Position numbers and translations under genes: made by a program
The notes under the pieces: generated by a model
What the model was told of the DNA's origin: nothing
What the model saw: the letters and a program-made list of their open reading frames with translations, nothing else
Database searches by the model: none
Part shown: positions 1 to 11,114 of the stretch, piece by piece
Layout: the number at the start of each line of letters is the position of its first letter
How positions within the stretch are numbered: position 1 is the first letter of the stretch
NCBI RefSeq assembly: GCF_001439845.1
Contig: NZ_JYLO01000001.1
Span: 496,001-560,000 of the forward strand
From: Pseudomonas lactis
GTDB taxonomy: Bacteria; Pseudomonadota; Gammaproteobacteria; Pseudomonadales; Pseudomonadaceae
Direction: 5' to 3'
DNA length: 64,000 nucleotides

Positions 1-1
1 C

Positions 2-2353
2 ATTGCCGGCCACCGTGATGGCTTCGGCTTCCTGATCCCGGACGACGGCAGCGACGACCTGTTCATGAGCCCGGCGCAAATGCGCCTGGTGTTCGATGGC
101 GACCGTGCCCTGGCGCGGGTTTCTGGCCTGGACCGCCGTGGCCGCCGCGAAGGCGTGATCGTCGAAGTGGTGTCCCGTGCCCACGAATCTATCGTCGGCC
201 GTTACTTCGAAGAAGGCGGCATCGGCTTCGTGGTGCCGGATAACCCGAAGGTGCAGCAGGAAGTGCTGATTACCCCGGGCCGTAATGGCGCGGCCAAGGT
301 CGGCCAGTTCGTCGAGGTGAAAATCACCCACTGGCCTACTGCGCGCTTCCAACCCCAGGGCGATATCGTTGAAGTGGTCGGCAACTACATGGCGCCGGGC
401 ATGGAAATCGACGTGGCCTTGCGCACCTACGATATTCCTCACGTCTGGCCTGAGGCTGTGCTCAAAGAAGCGGCCAAGCTCAAGCCGGAAGTCGAAGAGA
501 AAGACAAAGAAAAACGCATCGACCTGCGCCATCTGCCGTTCGTCACCATTGACGGCGAAGATGCCCGCGACTTCGACGATGCGGTCTACTGCGAAGCCAA
601 GCCTGGCAAGCTGCGCCTGTTCTCCGGCGGCTGGAAGCTGTACGTGGCGATTGCCGACGTTTCCAGCTACGTGAAAATCGGTTCGGCCCTGGATAACGAA
701 GCCCAGGTACGCGGCAACTCCGTGTACTTCCCTGAGCGCGTGATCCCGATGCTGCCCGAGCAGCTGTCCAACGGCCTGTGCTCCCTGAACCCGAAAGTCG
801 ACCGTTTGGCCATGGTGTGCGAGATGACCATCTCCAAAACCGGCGAAATGACCGACTACCAGTTCTACGAAGCAGTGATCCACTCCCAGGCACGCCTGAC
901 CTACAACAAGGTCAGCACCATCCTGGAAACGCCGAAGACCAGCGAGGCCAAGGCCCTGCGTACCGAGTACGCCGGCGTGGTGCCGCACCTCAAGCAGCTG
1001 TACTCGCTGTACAAGGTGTTGCTGGGTGCCCGTCATACCCGCGGCGCGATCGACTTTGAAACCCAGGAAACCCGCATTGTCTTCGGCTCCGAGCGCAAGA
1101 TTGCGGCGATCACCCCGACCACCCGCAACGACGCGCACAAGCTGATCGAGGAGTGCATGCTGGCGGCCAACGTGGCCACTGCCGAGTTCCTCAAGAAGCA
1201 CGAAATTCCTGCGTTGTACCGTGTGCACGACGGCCCGCCGCCGGAGCGCCTGGAAAAACTGCGCGCCTTCCTCGGCGAACTCGGCCTGTCCCTGCACAAA
1301 GGCAAGGACGGCCCGACGCCGAAGGATTACCAGGCCCTGCTGGCCAGCATCAAGGACCGTCCGGATTACCACGTGATCCAGACCGTGATGCTGCGCTCGC
1401 TGAGCCAGGCGGTGTACAGCGCCGATAACCAGGGCCACTTCGGCCTGAATTACGAGGCGTACACCCACTTCACTTCGCCGATTCGCCGTTACCCGGACTT
1501 GCTCACGCACCGGGCGATCCGCAGTGTGATCCATTCCAAGCAGAACACCCCGCACGTCAAGCGCGCCGGTGCCATGACCATTCCGAAAGCACGGATCTAT
1601 CCGTACGACGAAGCGGCCCTGGAACAGCTGGGCGAGCAGTGCTCCATGAGCGAGCGCCGCGCTGACGAAGCCACCCGCGACGTGGTGAACTGGCTCAAGT
1701 GCGAGTTCATGAAGGATCGTGTGGGCGAGTCGTTCCCGGGTGTGATCACCGCCGTGACCGGTTTTGGCCTGTTCGTCGAGCTGACCGACATCTATGTCGA
1801 GGGCTTGGTGCACGTCACCGCTTTGCCGGGTGACTACTACCACTTCGACCCTGTGCATCACCGCCTGGCGGGCGAGCGCACCGGTCGCAGCTTCCGCTTG
1901 GGCGATACCGTTGAAGTACAGGTCATGCGCGTTGATCTGGACGAGCGCAAGATCGACTTCGGCATGCCTGACAAACCGGCTGAGCCAGCGGGTCGTAAAA
2001 AGCGTGGTGAAACCACAGCGCCTGCGTCCAAAGGCAAAACGGCCGCGGCGAAAACCACGGCCGAGCCAGCACCTGCCAAGGCCGGTCGTCGTTCTTCCGC
2101 CAAGGACAAGGCCCCTGAAGCCTACCGCCCAAGCGACGCCGCGGCGAAAAACGCCGAGCTGCGCAAGAGCCGCGAGTTGAAGCAGCAGTTGCTCAACGAA
2201 GCCAAAAGCGGTGGTAAAGCGGCGTCTGGGGGAAAGTCCCAAGGGGCGGAAAAACCGTCGAGCAAGCCAAGTAAACACCGTAAAGGCCCGCCAAAAGCGG
2301 GTTCGGCTCCCGCAAAAAGCGGCGGGTCGCGCAAACCTAAGGCCAAGTCATGA
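2..2353 (+). CDS. rnr: Ribonuclease R, 5' end outside window
   Basis: This is a 3'-5' exoribonuclease that degrades structured RNA and takes part in rRNA/mRNA quality control. The reading frame is open from base 2, and the residues before the first in-window ATG (GHRDGFGFLIPDDGSDD) are the typical RNase R cold-shock region, so the true start lies upstream. The RNB catalytic signature with its acidic residues (DGEDARDFDD) is encoded at 551-580. A C-terminal S1 RNA-binding domain (GVITAVTGFGLFVEL) precedes a long Lys/Ala/Pro-rich basic tail, as is usual for RNase R in pseudomonads. The stop codon overlaps the start of rlmB (ATGA), so the two are probably cotranscribed and translationally coupled. 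Confidence 0.97.
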   Translation: MAGHRDGFGFLIPDDGSDDLFMSPAQMRLVFDGDRALARVSGLDRRGRREGVIVEVVSRAHESIVGRYFEEGGIGFVVPDNPKVQQEVLITPGRNGAAKVGQFVEVKITHWPTARFQPQGDIVEVVGNYMAPGMEIDVALRTYDIPHVWPEAVLKEAAKLKPEVEEKDKEKRIDLRHLPFVTIDGEDARDFDDAVYCEAKPGKLRLFSGGWKLYVAIADVSSYVKIGSALDNEAQVRGNSVYFPERVIPMLPEQLSNGLCSLNPKVDRLAMVCEMTISKTGEMTDYQFYEAVIHSQARLTYNKVSTILETPKTSEAKALRTEYAGVVPHLKQLYSLYKVLLGARHTRGAIDFETQETRIVFGSERKIAAITPTTRNDAHKLIEECMLAANVATAEFLKKHEIPALYRVHDGPPPERLEKLRAFLGELGLSLHKGKDGPTPKDYQALLASIKDRPDYHVIQTVMLRSLSQAVYSADNQGHFGLNYEAYTHFTSPIRRYPDLLTHRAIRSVIHSKQNTPHVKRAGAMTIPKARIYPYDEAALEQLGEQCSMSERRADEATRDVVNWLKCEFMKDRVGESFPGVITAVTGFGLFVELTDIYVEGLVHVTALPGDYYHFDPVHHRLAGERTGRSFRLGDTVEVQVMRVDLDERKIDFGMPDKPAEPAGRKKRGETTAPASKGKTAAAKTTAEPAPAKAGRRSSAKDKAPEAYRPSDAAAKNAELRKSRELKQQLLNEAKSGGKAASGGKSQGAEKPSSKPSKHRKGPPKAGSAPAKSGGSRKPKAKS

Positions 2354-3111
2354 GTCTGGAAAAAATCTACGGCGTGCACGCCGTAGAAGCACTGCTGCGT
2401 CACCACCCCAAGCGCGTCAAACAGGTGTGGTTGGCCGAAGGTCGCAGCGAGCCGCGCGTACAGGCGCTGGTCGAGTTGGCCACCCAAAACAAGGTTGCCA
2501 TCGGCCAGGCCGAACGTCGTGAAATGGACGTGTGGGTCGAAGGCGTTCACCAAGGCGTGGTGGCCGACGTCAGCCCGAGCCAGGTGTGGGGCGAGGCGAT
2601 GCTCGACGAGTTGCTCGACCGTACCGAAGGCGCGCCGTTGCTCTTGGTGCTGGACGGCGTAACCGACCCGCACAACCTCGGCGCTTGCCTGCGCTCGGCG
2701 GATGCTGCCGGTGCGCTGGCCGTGATCGTGCCCAAGGACAAGTCCGCGACCCTGACGCCGGTGGTGCGTAAGGTCGCCTGCGGCGCGGCGGAAGTGATTC
2801 CGCTGGTGGCCGTGACCAACTTGGCGCGTACCCTGGAGAAGCTCCAGCAGCGCGGCCTGTGGGTCGTGGGCACGGCGGGGGAGGCGGAGGTCAGCATCTA
2901 TGACCAGGACCTCACCGGCCCGACCATCCTGATCATGGGTGCCGAAGGCAAAGGCATGCGTCGCCTGACCCGTGAGCATTGCGATTACCTGGTGCACCTG
3001 CCGATGGCCGGTAGCGTCAGCAGCCTGAACGTGTCGGTGGCGACGGGTGTATGCCTGTTCGAGGCCCAGCGTCAGCGTGGTGCGAAAGCCAAGGCCAAGC
3101 CTAAGAAATGA
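2350..3111 (+). CDS. rlmB: 23S rRNA (guanosine-2'-O-)-methyltransferase RlmB
   Basis: This SpoU/TrmH-family SAM-dependent methyltransferase methylates the ribose of G2251 (E. coli numbering) in the 23S rRNA P loop. The protein has 253 residues, close to the family length. The N-terminal SpoU substrate-binding domain begins EKIYGVHAVEALL. The knotted catalytic domain carries the motifs LDGVTDPHNLGACLRSADAAG, ILIMGAEGKGM and the C-terminal SLNVSVATGVCLFE. The start overlaps the rnr stop by four bases. The basic C-terminus ends just before a REP doublet. Pairing with rnr is the common gammaproteobacterial arrangement. Confidence 0.96.
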   Translation: MSLEKIYGVHAVEALLRHHPKRVKQVWLAEGRSEPRVQALVELATQNKVAIGQAERREMDVWVEGVHQGVVADVSPSQVWGEAMLDELLDRTEGAPLLLVLDGVTDPHNLGACLRSADAAGALAVIVPKDKSATLTPVVRKVACGAAEVIPLVAVTNLARTLEKLQQRGLWVVGTAGEAEVSIYDQDLTGPTILIMGAEGKGMRRLTREHCDYLVHLPMAGSVSSLNVSVATGVCLFEAQRQRGAKAKAKPKK

Positions 3112-3118
3112 TCAAAAT

Positions 3119-3206
3119 GTGGGAGCGGGCTTGCCCGCGATGACGGCGTGTCAGCTGGCAGAGATGTTGCCGGTGTCATGGTCATCGCAGGCAAGCCAGC
3201 TCCCAC
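3119..3206. repeat. REP doublet (REPIN-like) 1
   Basis: Two REP units face each other: GTGGGAGCGGGCTTGCCCGC at the left and the reverse-complement form with core GGCAAGCCAGCTCCCAC at the right. The arms differ (GGGCTTGCCCGC versus GGCTTGCC), so this is a mixed doublet. It lies between rlmB and the rpsF promoter. Confidence 0.85.
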
Positions 3207-3256
3207 ATTGGTTTTGTGGTGTTTATTTAAGATTGTTCAAATAATCACCAATCACC

Positions 3257-3285
3257 TTGCGCCCGTTCTCCCCCTTCTCTACAAT
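3257..3285 (+). promoter_or_regulatory. Probable sigma-70 promoter of the rpsF operon
   Basis: TTGCGC (3257-3262) and TACAAT (3280-3285) are separated by 17 bases. The leader to the rpsF ATG is about 115 nt. It contains a short hairpin with an A bulge and a CCG stem strand at 3362-3382. This could belong to the S6:S18-responsive leader known upstream of rpsF in many bacteria, but I cannot confirm that fold by eye. Confidence 0.6.
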
Positions 3286-3405
3286 TGCGCCCCTTGCCTT
3301 CCTGGCAGGCACCGATGTGCCTCCCCTGCGGCAAGATCCATAAGTGTCATTCACTCCTTGTCTGACCGTTTTTGAGCGGCAGGCTACAACCCGTAAGGAG
3401 CATTC

Positions 3406-3822
3406 ATGCGTCATTACGAAATCATCTTTTTGGTCCACCCGGATCAAAGCGAGCAAGTCGGCGGCATGGTTGAGCGTTACACCAAGCTGATCGAAGAAGA
3501 CGGCGGCAAAATCCACCGTCTGGAAGATTGGGGCCGTCGTCAACTGGCCTACGCAATCAACAATGTTCACAAGGCTCACTACGTGATGCTGAACGTTGAG
3601 TGCACTGGCAAGGCCCTGGCCGAGCTGGAAGACAACTTCCGTTACAACGATGCAGTGATCCGTAACCTGGTCATCCGTCGCGAAGAAGCCGTTACCGGCC
3701 AATCCGAGATGCTCAAGGCTGAAGAAAACCGCAGTGAGCGCCGTGAGCGTCGCGACCGTCCTGAAGAAGGCGCTGATGATAGCGTTGAAGACAGCGACAA
3801 CAGCGATAACGCTGACGAGTAA
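3406..3822 (+). CDS. rpsF: 30S ribosomal protein S6
   Basis: S6 is a small-subunit ribosomal protein that heterodimerises with S18. The N-terminal [18 protein letters not shown] and the downstream [22 protein letters not shown] are classic S6 segments. The acidic C-terminal extension ([19 protein letters not shown]) is typical of gammaproteobacterial S6, where RimK can add glutamates. A strong ribosome-binding site, AAGGAG, lies 6 bases before the ATG. It is the first gene of the rpsF-rpsR-DUF2232-rplI operon. Confidence 0.98.
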   Translation: MRHYEIIFLVHPDQSEQVGGMVERYTKLIEEDGGKIHRLEDWGRRQLAYAINNVHKAHYVMLNVECTGKALAELEDNFRYNDAVIRNLVIRREEAVTGQSEMLKAEENRSERRERRDRPEEGADDSVEDSDNSDNADE

Positions 3823-3851
3823 TCCACGGACCTTATTAAGGAGCCTATCAA

Positions 3852-4082
3852 ATGGCACGTTTCTTCCGTCGTCGTAAATTCTGCCGTTTCACCGCTGAAG
3901 ACGTGAAAGAGATCGATTACAAAGATCTCAACACTCTGAAAGCCTACGTATCCGAGACCGGCAAAATCGTTCCAAGCCGTATCACCGGTACCAAAGCACG
4001 TTATCAGCGTCAGCTGGCCACCGCTATCAAGCGCGCCCGCTTCCTGGCCCTGCTGGCCTACACCGACAGCCACGGCCGCTGA
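3852..4082 (+). CDS. rpsR: 30S ribosomal protein S18
   Basis: The 76-residue S18 has the family start [17 protein letters not shown] and the conserved [24 protein letters not shown] segment followed by a basic C-terminal region that binds 16S rRNA. It lies 29 bases after rpsF with a TAAGGAG ribosome-binding site. Position and length match the conserved ribosomal operon. Confidence 0.98.
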
Positions 4083-4118
4083 GACCGGGCAGTCGACAAG
4101 TAGTAAGGGATTGAATGC

Positions 4119-5012
4119 ATGCGCGCCTTAGCTGAGTTCATCATGCGCGGTCGCGTGCAGGCCACTCTGGTAGTGGCTGGATGTGCGGCATTGCCGTTGC
4201 TTTATTGGTTGGGTGCTGCCGCAGGTTGCCTTGTGCTGCTGCGGCGCGGTTTGAAGGACGCCCTTGGCGTTCTTGCCCTGGGTTTGTTGCCGGCCTTGAT
4301 CTGGTGGCTGCAAATGGGTGATCCACGGGTACTTCTGGTACTGCTGGGGTCATCGAGCCTTGCGTTGGTTTTGCGCGCAAGTGAGTCCTGGGTCCGTACG
4401 CTGCTGGTCAGCGTGGCATTGGGGTTGGTGTACTCAGTGATGCTTGGCGCGGCTTTCCGCCCGCAAATCGAGGCGCTGGCGCAGGAGATCGTCAAGATCC
4501 TGCCGTTGGCCCTCGGGGATCTCTACCAGCAGTTGTCGGTAGATGAGCGAGCGCGGTTTGCGTCACTGATTGCTCCGGTCCTGACCGGCCTGATTGCGGC
4601 TTTGTTGCAGGTCGTCAGCGTGCTGAGCCTGATTCTTGGGCGTTATTGGCAGGCGTTGTTGTACAACCCGGGTGGTTTTGGTCGCGAGTTTCGCAGTATC
4701 AGAATCCCAGCGGGGCCGGCGATGTTGCTGCTGGCGTGCATGGTTGTCGGGCCGAACTTCGGCCCACAGATGGCCTTGCTGGCGCCGATTTGCAGCGTAC
4801 CGCTGGTGTTTGCCGGGCTGGCCCTGATTCATGGGCTTGCTGCGCAAAAGCGCCTGGCCAGGTTTTGGCTGGTGGGGTTGTACGTCACGCTGGTGCTGTT
4901 CATGCAACTGATCTATCCGTTACTCGTGGTCTTGGCCATTGTTGACAGCCTGATTGATTTTCGCGGTCGTCTGGCGTCGAAAGACGCCGATAACGCGAAC
5001 GGTGAAGGTTAA
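4119..5012 (+). CDS. DUF2232 multi-pass membrane protein
   Basis: The protein has 297 residues. It has many hydrophobic segments: about residues 14-45, 50-110, a pair near 145-175 and several in the last 110 residues. It matches the DUF2232/YybS-like membrane family commonly found between rpsR and rplI in pseudomonads. Its function is unknown. The position in the ribosomal operon is conserved, but a ribosomal role has not been shown. The start ATG at 4119 overlaps an upstream ATGC (MR), and a GTAAGGG ribosome-binding site lies nearby. Confidence 0.88.
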   Translation: MRALAEFIMRGRVQATLVVAGCAALPLLYWLGAAAGCLVLLRRGLKDALGVLALGLLPALIWWLQMGDPRVLLVLLGSSSLALVLRASESWVRTLLVSVALGLVYSVMLGAAFRPQIEALAQEIVKILPLALGDLYQQLSVDERARFASLIAPVLTGLIAALLQVVSVLSLILGRYWQALLYNPGGFGREFRSIRIPAGPAMLLLACMVVGPNFGPQMALLAPICSVPLVFAGLALIHGLAAQKRLARFWLVGLYVTLVLFMQLIYPLLVVLAIVDSLIDFRGRLASKDADNANGEG

Positions 5013-5030
5013 AAGTTAGAGGATTTTCAC

Positions 5031-5477
5031 ATGCAACTGATCCTTCTGGAAAAAGTCGCCAACCTGGGCAACCTGGGCGACAAAGTGAACGTTAAGGCCG
5101 GCTACGGTCGTAACTACCTGCTGCCATACGGCAAAGCCACCGCTGCAACCGCTGCCAACCTGGCTGCGTTTGAAGAGCGTCGTGCTGAGCTGGAAAAAGC
5201 CGCAGCAGACAAAAAAGCGTCGGCCGAAACTCGCGCTGCCCAACTGGCTGAGCTGGAAGTGACTATCACTGCCACCGCTGGTGACGAAGGCAAGCTGTTC
5301 GGTTCGATCGGCACCCACGACATCGCTGATGCACTGACCGCCTCCGGCGTTGAAGTGCAGAAGAGCGAAGTTCGTCTGCCGAACGGCACCATCCGCAACG
5401 TAGGCGAATTCGACGTAGCCGTGCACCTGCACGCCGAAGTTGAAGCCACCGTACGCGTTGTCGTGGTAGCAGCTTAA
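5031..5477 (+). CDS. rplI: 50S ribosomal protein L9
   Basis: L9 has 148 residues. The N-terminal globular domain [20 protein letters not shown] with [15 protein letters not shown] is the L9 signature. It is followed by the long connecting helix ([29 protein letters not shown]) and the C-terminal RNA-binding domain. It is the last gene of the operon and is followed by a Rho-independent terminator. TTAGAGGA precedes the start. Confidence 0.98.
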   Translation: MQLILLEKVANLGNLGDKVNVKAGYGRNYLLPYGKATAATAANLAAFEERRAELEKAAADKKASAETRAAQLAELEVTITATAGDEGKLFGSIGTHDIADALTASGVEVQKSEVRLPNGTIRNVGEFDVAVHLHAEVEATVRVVVVAA

Positions 5478-5524
5478 GTCGCACCTAACTGACTGGCACC
5501 TCGCGTGCCAGGCGGTTAACATCG

Positions 5525-5561
5525 GGCACGATCCTGTTTACAGGTCGTGCCTTTTGTTTTT
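5525..5561 (+). terminator. Rho-independent terminator after rplI
   Basis: GGCACGA and CCTG pair with CAGG and TCGTGCC around a TTTA loop, with a single T bulge or mismatch. The stem is followed directly by TTTTGTTTTT. It ends the ribosomal operon before dnaB. Confidence 0.9.
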
Positions 5562-5587
5562 CTACACACCCCAAATTCCAAGTGGCC

Positions 5588-6985
5588 ATGAACGAAATCT
5601 CCGCTCCTGAGCAATACGATCTACAAACCGCTGCCCTGAAGGTGCCACCGCATTCCATCGAGGCCGAACAGGCCGTGCTCGGTGGCTTGATGCTGGACAA
5701 CAACGCCTGGGAACGCGTGCTGGATCAAGTCTCGGACGGTGATTTCTATCGCCATGACCACCGCCTGATCTTCCGCGCCATTGCCAAGCTGGCCGACCAG
5801 AACTCACCGATCGACGTGGTCACCCTGGCCGAGCAGTTGGACAAGGAAGGCCAGACCTCCCAAGTCGGCGGCCTGGGCTACCTCGGCGAGCTGGCAAAAA
5901 ACACGCCGTCCGTCGCCAACATCAAGGCCTATGCCCAGATCGTCCGCGAGCGGGCCACGTTGCGCCAGTTGATCGGCATCAGCACCGAAATCGCCGACAG
6001 CGCCTTCAACCCCGAAGGCCGCACTGCCGCCGAGATCCTTGACGAAGCCGAGCGCCAGATCTTCCAGATCGCCGAGGCCCGGCCGAAAACCGGCGGCCCG
6101 GTCAGCGTCAACGACCTGCTGACCAAAGCCATCGACCGTATCGACACCCTGTTCAACACCGATGCGGCGATTACCGGTATTTCCACCGGTTACACCGACC
6201 TCGACGAAAAGACCAGCGGCCTGCAGCCGTCCGACTTGATCATCGTCGCCGGTCGTCCGTCCATGGGTAAGACCACCTTCGCGATGAACCTGGTGGAAAA
6301 CGCCGTGTTGCGCAGCGACAAGGCGGTGCTGGTGTACTCCCTCGAGATGCCAGGCGAATCGTTGATCATGCGTATGCTCTCGTCGCTGGGGCGTATCGAC
6401 CAGACCAAGGTGCGTTCCGGCCAGCTTGAAGACGACGACTGGCCGCGCCTGACCTCGGCGGTCAACCTGCTCAACGACCGCAAGCTGTTCATCGATGACA
6501 CTGCCGGTATCAGCCCGTCCGAAATGCGCGCACGTACCCGTCGCCTGGTGCGTGAGCATGGCGACATCGCCCTGATCATGATCGACTACCTGCAGTTGAT
6601 GCAGATCCCGGGTTCCAGCGGCGACAACCGTACCAACGAGATTTCTGAAATCTCCCGTTCCCTGAAGGCGCTGGCCAAGGAATTCAACTGTCCGGTGGTG
6701 GCGCTGTCTCAGCTCAACCGTTCCCTGGAACAACGTCCCAACAAGCGTCCGGTGAACTCCGACTTGCGGGAATCCGGAGCGATCGAGCAGGACGCCGACG
6801 TGATCATGTTCGTGTACCGCGACGAGGTGTACCACCCCGAGACGGAACACAAAGGCATTGCCGAAATCATCATCGGCAAGCAACGGAACGGCCCGATCGG
6901 GTTTATCCGGTTGGCGTTCATCGGCAAGTACACGCGTTTCGAGAACCTGGCGCCGGGCAGCTACAACTTCGACGACGACGAGTAG
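5588..6985 (+). CDS. dnaB: Replicative DNA helicase DnaB
   Basis: DnaB is the hexameric 5'-3' helicase that unwinds DNA at replication forks. The N-terminal domain (PPHSIEAEQAVLGGLMLDNNAWE) and the RecA-like C-terminal domain are both complete. The Walker A is GRPSMGKTT (Lys228). Walker B lies in LIMIDYLQLM, and the SQLNRSLEQR sensor and the FVYRDEVYHPET region follow. I chose the ATG at 5588 (465 residues, MNEISAPEQYD). A GTG six bases upstream at 5582 is in frame and cannot be excluded. No strong Shine-Dalgarno is visible for either. Confidence 0.97.
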   Translation: MNEISAPEQYDLQTAALKVPPHSIEAEQAVLGGLMLDNNAWERVLDQVSDGDFYRHDHRLIFRAIAKLADQNSPIDVVTLAEQLDKEGQTSQVGGLGYLGELAKNTPSVANIKAYAQIVRERATLRQLIGISTEIADSAFNPEGRTAAEILDEAERQIFQIAEARPKTGGPVSVNDLLTKAIDRIDTLFNTDAAITGISTGYTDLDEKTSGLQPSDLIIVAGRPSMGKTTFAMNLVENAVLRSDKAVLVYSLEMPGESLIMRMLSSLGRIDQTKVRSGQLEDDDWPRLTSAVNLLNDRKLFIDDTAGISPSEMRARTRRLVREHGDIALIMIDYLQLMQIPGSSGDNRTNEISEISRSLKALAKEFNCPVVALSQLNRSLEQRPNKRPVNSDLRESGAIEQDADVIMFVYRDEVYHPETEHKGIAEIIIGKQRNGPIGFIRLAFIGKYTRFENLAPGSYNFDDDE

Positions 6986-7008
6986 TTTCAAGCACCTGTA
7001 AGGGCTTC

Positions 7009-7073
7009 ATCGCAGGCAAGCCAGCTCCCACCTTTGGGATGCATTCCCTTGTGGGAGCTGGCTTGCCTGCGAT
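7009..7073. repeat. REP doublet 2
   Basis: Inverted pair of REP units with arms GGCAAGCCAGCTCCCAC and GTGGGAGCTGGCTTGCC, separated by a short loop (CTTTGGGATGCATTCCCTT). It lies between dnaB and ygiQ. Confidence 0.9.
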
Positions 7074-7083
7074 GGCGTCACCA

Positions 7084-7110
7084 CAATTCCGACTACTGTC
7101 GTCGGAATTG
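7084..7110. promoter_or_regulatory. Perfect 10-bp inverted repeat upstream of ygiQ
   Basis: CAATTCCGAC (7084-7093) and GTCGGAATTG (7101-7110) flank a 7-base spacer. A TATATT hexamer at 7125-7130 is a plausible -10 for ygiQ, which would place the repeat over the -35 region. It could be an operator or a weak dnaB terminator, because the T-run after it is poor (AAATTTT). Confidence 0.45.
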
Positions 7111-7169
7111 GTCAAATTTTGTGCTATATTCCGCGCCCGCGATTTTTCATCTCCACACCGGTCACCGTC

Positions 7170-9473
<2,304 letters not shown>

Positions 9474-9488
9474 TCGACGCCTGAAATG

Positions 9489-9521
9489 CAAAACGCCAGC
9501 CTCGTGCTGGCGTTTTGCTTT
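9489..9521 (+). terminator. Rho-independent terminator after ygiQ
   Basis: CAAAACGCCAGC pairs with GCTGGCGTTTTG around a CTCGT loop and is followed by CTTT. The A-run on the left arm makes it potentially bidirectional. Confidence 0.85.
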
Positions 9522-9569
9522 CTGGTCGGTGCTGAGTCTGTTTGGTAAGGTGGCGCCCATTAGATTGCT

Positions 9570-9634
9570 ATCGCAGGCAAGCCAGCTCCCACACTTGGAA
9601 TGCATTCCCCTGTGGGAGCTGGCTTGCCTGCGAT
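9570..9634. repeat. REP doublet 3 (upstream of module copy A)
   Basis: Inverted REP pair with the loop ACTTGGAATGCATTCCCCTG. The flanks (GGTGGCGCCCAT on the left; GAGGCCGGTCTGGGCACT on the right) are shared with REP doublet 4, so the doublet belongs to the segment duplicated at 11.1 kb. The loop is in the opposite orientation there. Confidence 0.9.
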
Positions 9635-9675
9635 GAGGCCGGTCTGGGCACTCTCAATTTCAAGGAAGAACACTT

Positions 9676-10608
9676 ATGGGCAACCCCTTGCTCAACATTG
9701 GCATGGACTCCAATCGCTCCCAATTCATGGCGCGCCAGCGCATTGAAAGCCAGATCAACCTGCCACGGCTGTTCGCCGTCATCGACGCCGACCCCAGCAT
9801 CGTCGGTGCTGGTGTGGTGTACATCGACGCCGACTTCAACGTAATCACCCTGCGCGAATTCAAGCCCATCTGCAGCATCAAGCCCAAGCGCGTCATTTTG
9901 CGCGAGGCGCAGAAGTACATCTCGCCGGCGCAGTTTGTCGAGCAGGTGAAGACCGACCCCCGTGAAGGGCGCCTCCAGAAGGAAGCCTTTGATATGGGCC
10001 TTTCCTGTGGCGCAGCGGTGATCGGCTGGATCGTGGTGTTCAGTGGCAGCGTCGCCGTACCCTTCACCGCCGGCGCCAGTGCTTTTGTGGTGGGCATTGG
10101 CGTCACGGCCGCGCTGGCCAGCAGTGCTCAGTGCGGATTTGGCGTGGCCCGTACCTATAACGAGATCCTTGACCCGGATGCCAACGACCGCATGGACGAC
10201 GCCCAGTGGTATGGCGCGGTGTCACCAATTCTCGATGCCGCGTCGCTGGTGGGTATTGGAACGGGCGCCTTCACCACATTAAGGCTGCTCAAGGCCAAAA
10301 AAGCCGCTGCGTTGGGCAAGAGCTGGTATGAGTTGCTCAAGGGCTTGAATCGCCAGGAGCGCAAGAAATTGACCCAGGAATTGCTCAGCCTCAAAGACCC
10401 GAGCCTGACCCCCAAGTTGCTCAAGTTGCAGCAGCGCGCCGGCACGTTGCCCAAGCGCTACAGCTCCACGGAAATCCGTCATGCCACGCTCACCCAGCTC
10501 AAGGACGCCTTGGGCGGCATGTTGGGTATCTGGGGCAGCTATCGGACCGGTCACGTCGGCTCGGCGTCGACGCTTGCCATTGGCCTGTATGAGGAACTGA
10601 CAGAATGA
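9676..10608 (+). CDS. Uncharacterised protein with central hydrophobic hairpin, copy A
   Basis: I do not recognise the family. The 310-residue protein has a polar N-terminal region (about 1-110) with a run of predicted strands (VGAGVVYIDADFNVITLRE). A strongly hydrophobic glycine/alanine-rich hairpin covers about 112-160 (GAAVIGWIVVFSGSVAVP, then TAGASAFVVGIGVTAAL). A second small hydrophobic patch (LDAASLVGIGTGAF) follows, and a basic, helical C-terminal half (LLKGLNRQERKKLTQELL) ends the protein. There is no signal peptide. The ribosome-binding site AAGGAAG precedes the ATG. The next gene, a membrane protein, overlaps its stop by four bases. Residues 1-100 differ from copy B at about 16 positions by eye; the centre and C-terminus are more diverged. 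The gene pair resembles a pore-forming toxin with a membrane immunity partner, but that is inference only. Confidence 0.8.
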   Translation: MGNPLLNIGMDSNRSQFMARQRIESQINLPRLFAVIDADPSIVGAGVVYIDADFNVITLREFKPICSIKPKRVILREAQKYISPAQFVEQVKTDPREGRLQKEAFDMGLSCGAAVIGWIVVFSGSVAVPFTAGASAFVVGIGVTAALASSAQCGFGVARTYNEILDPDANDRMDDAQWYGAVSPILDAASLVGIGTGAFTTLRLLKAKKAAALGKSWYELLKGLNRQERKKLTQELLSLKDPSLTPKLLKLQQRAGTLPKRYSSTEIRHATLTQLKDALGGMLGIWGSYRTGHVGSASTLAIGLYEELTE

Positions 10609-11054
10609 AGGGGTTTCCCGATAGGCGTAGTTTCCTTGCGCGTTATTTTCCGGTGTTCATGGGCACCATCTTCATGGCGATTTTTTCCGGTTCAGTCGCC
10701 GTGTCCACCGCGGGCGTGACCTATTTGCGCGGGGTTGAGCCGGCGCTCAAAACCGATTACTCCGGGGCTGCAATCCTGGTGCTGGTGGCGGTGCTGGTGT
10801 TTGGCAATGTGATGATCGCACGCGGGTATCCCTGGGCAACCCGGCTGGTGGCGGGTTACCTGGTGTGTTGCCTGCTGTTTGTGTTGCCGATGATTCAATA
10901 CGGCCTCAATACCCTGGTGTACGGCTCGGCGGTGTTGTTTCCGCTGCTGGGTTTGTTGCTGCTCAACAGCAAGCGCCATCGTGAAATGCGCCAGCGATTA
11001 CTCGAAATACGTCACCTGCGTCGGGCGGCGATTGCGCAACGCAAGGCCCGTTGA
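10605..11054 (+). CDS. Small four-helix membrane protein, partner A
   Basis: The 149-residue protein has about four hydrophobic segments (FMGTIFMAIFSGSVAVSTAG, AILVLVAVLVFGNVMIA, LVAGYLVCCLLFVLPMI, LVYGSAVLFPLLGLLLL) and a basic cytoplasmic tail (NSKRHREMRQRLLEIRHLRR). Its start overlaps the preceding stop (ATGA), which indicates translational coupling. Copy B at 12138 has the same size, topology and tail. The fixed pairing with the upstream protein suggests a partner, immunity or accessory function, but no known family was recognised. Confidence 0.8.
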   Translation: MKGFPDRRSFLARYFPVFMGTIFMAIFSGSVAVSTAGVTYLRGVEPALKTDYSGAAILVLVAVLVFGNVMIARGYPWATRLVAGYLVCCLLFVLPMIQYGLNTLVYGSAVLFPLLGLLLLNSKRHREMRQRLLEIRHLRRAAIAQRKAR

Positions 11055-11114
11055 TTAGGTAGGTTTATTGGCGGTAGGTGGCCTGTTTGTTAGGGTGGCG
11101 CCCATCAGATTGCT

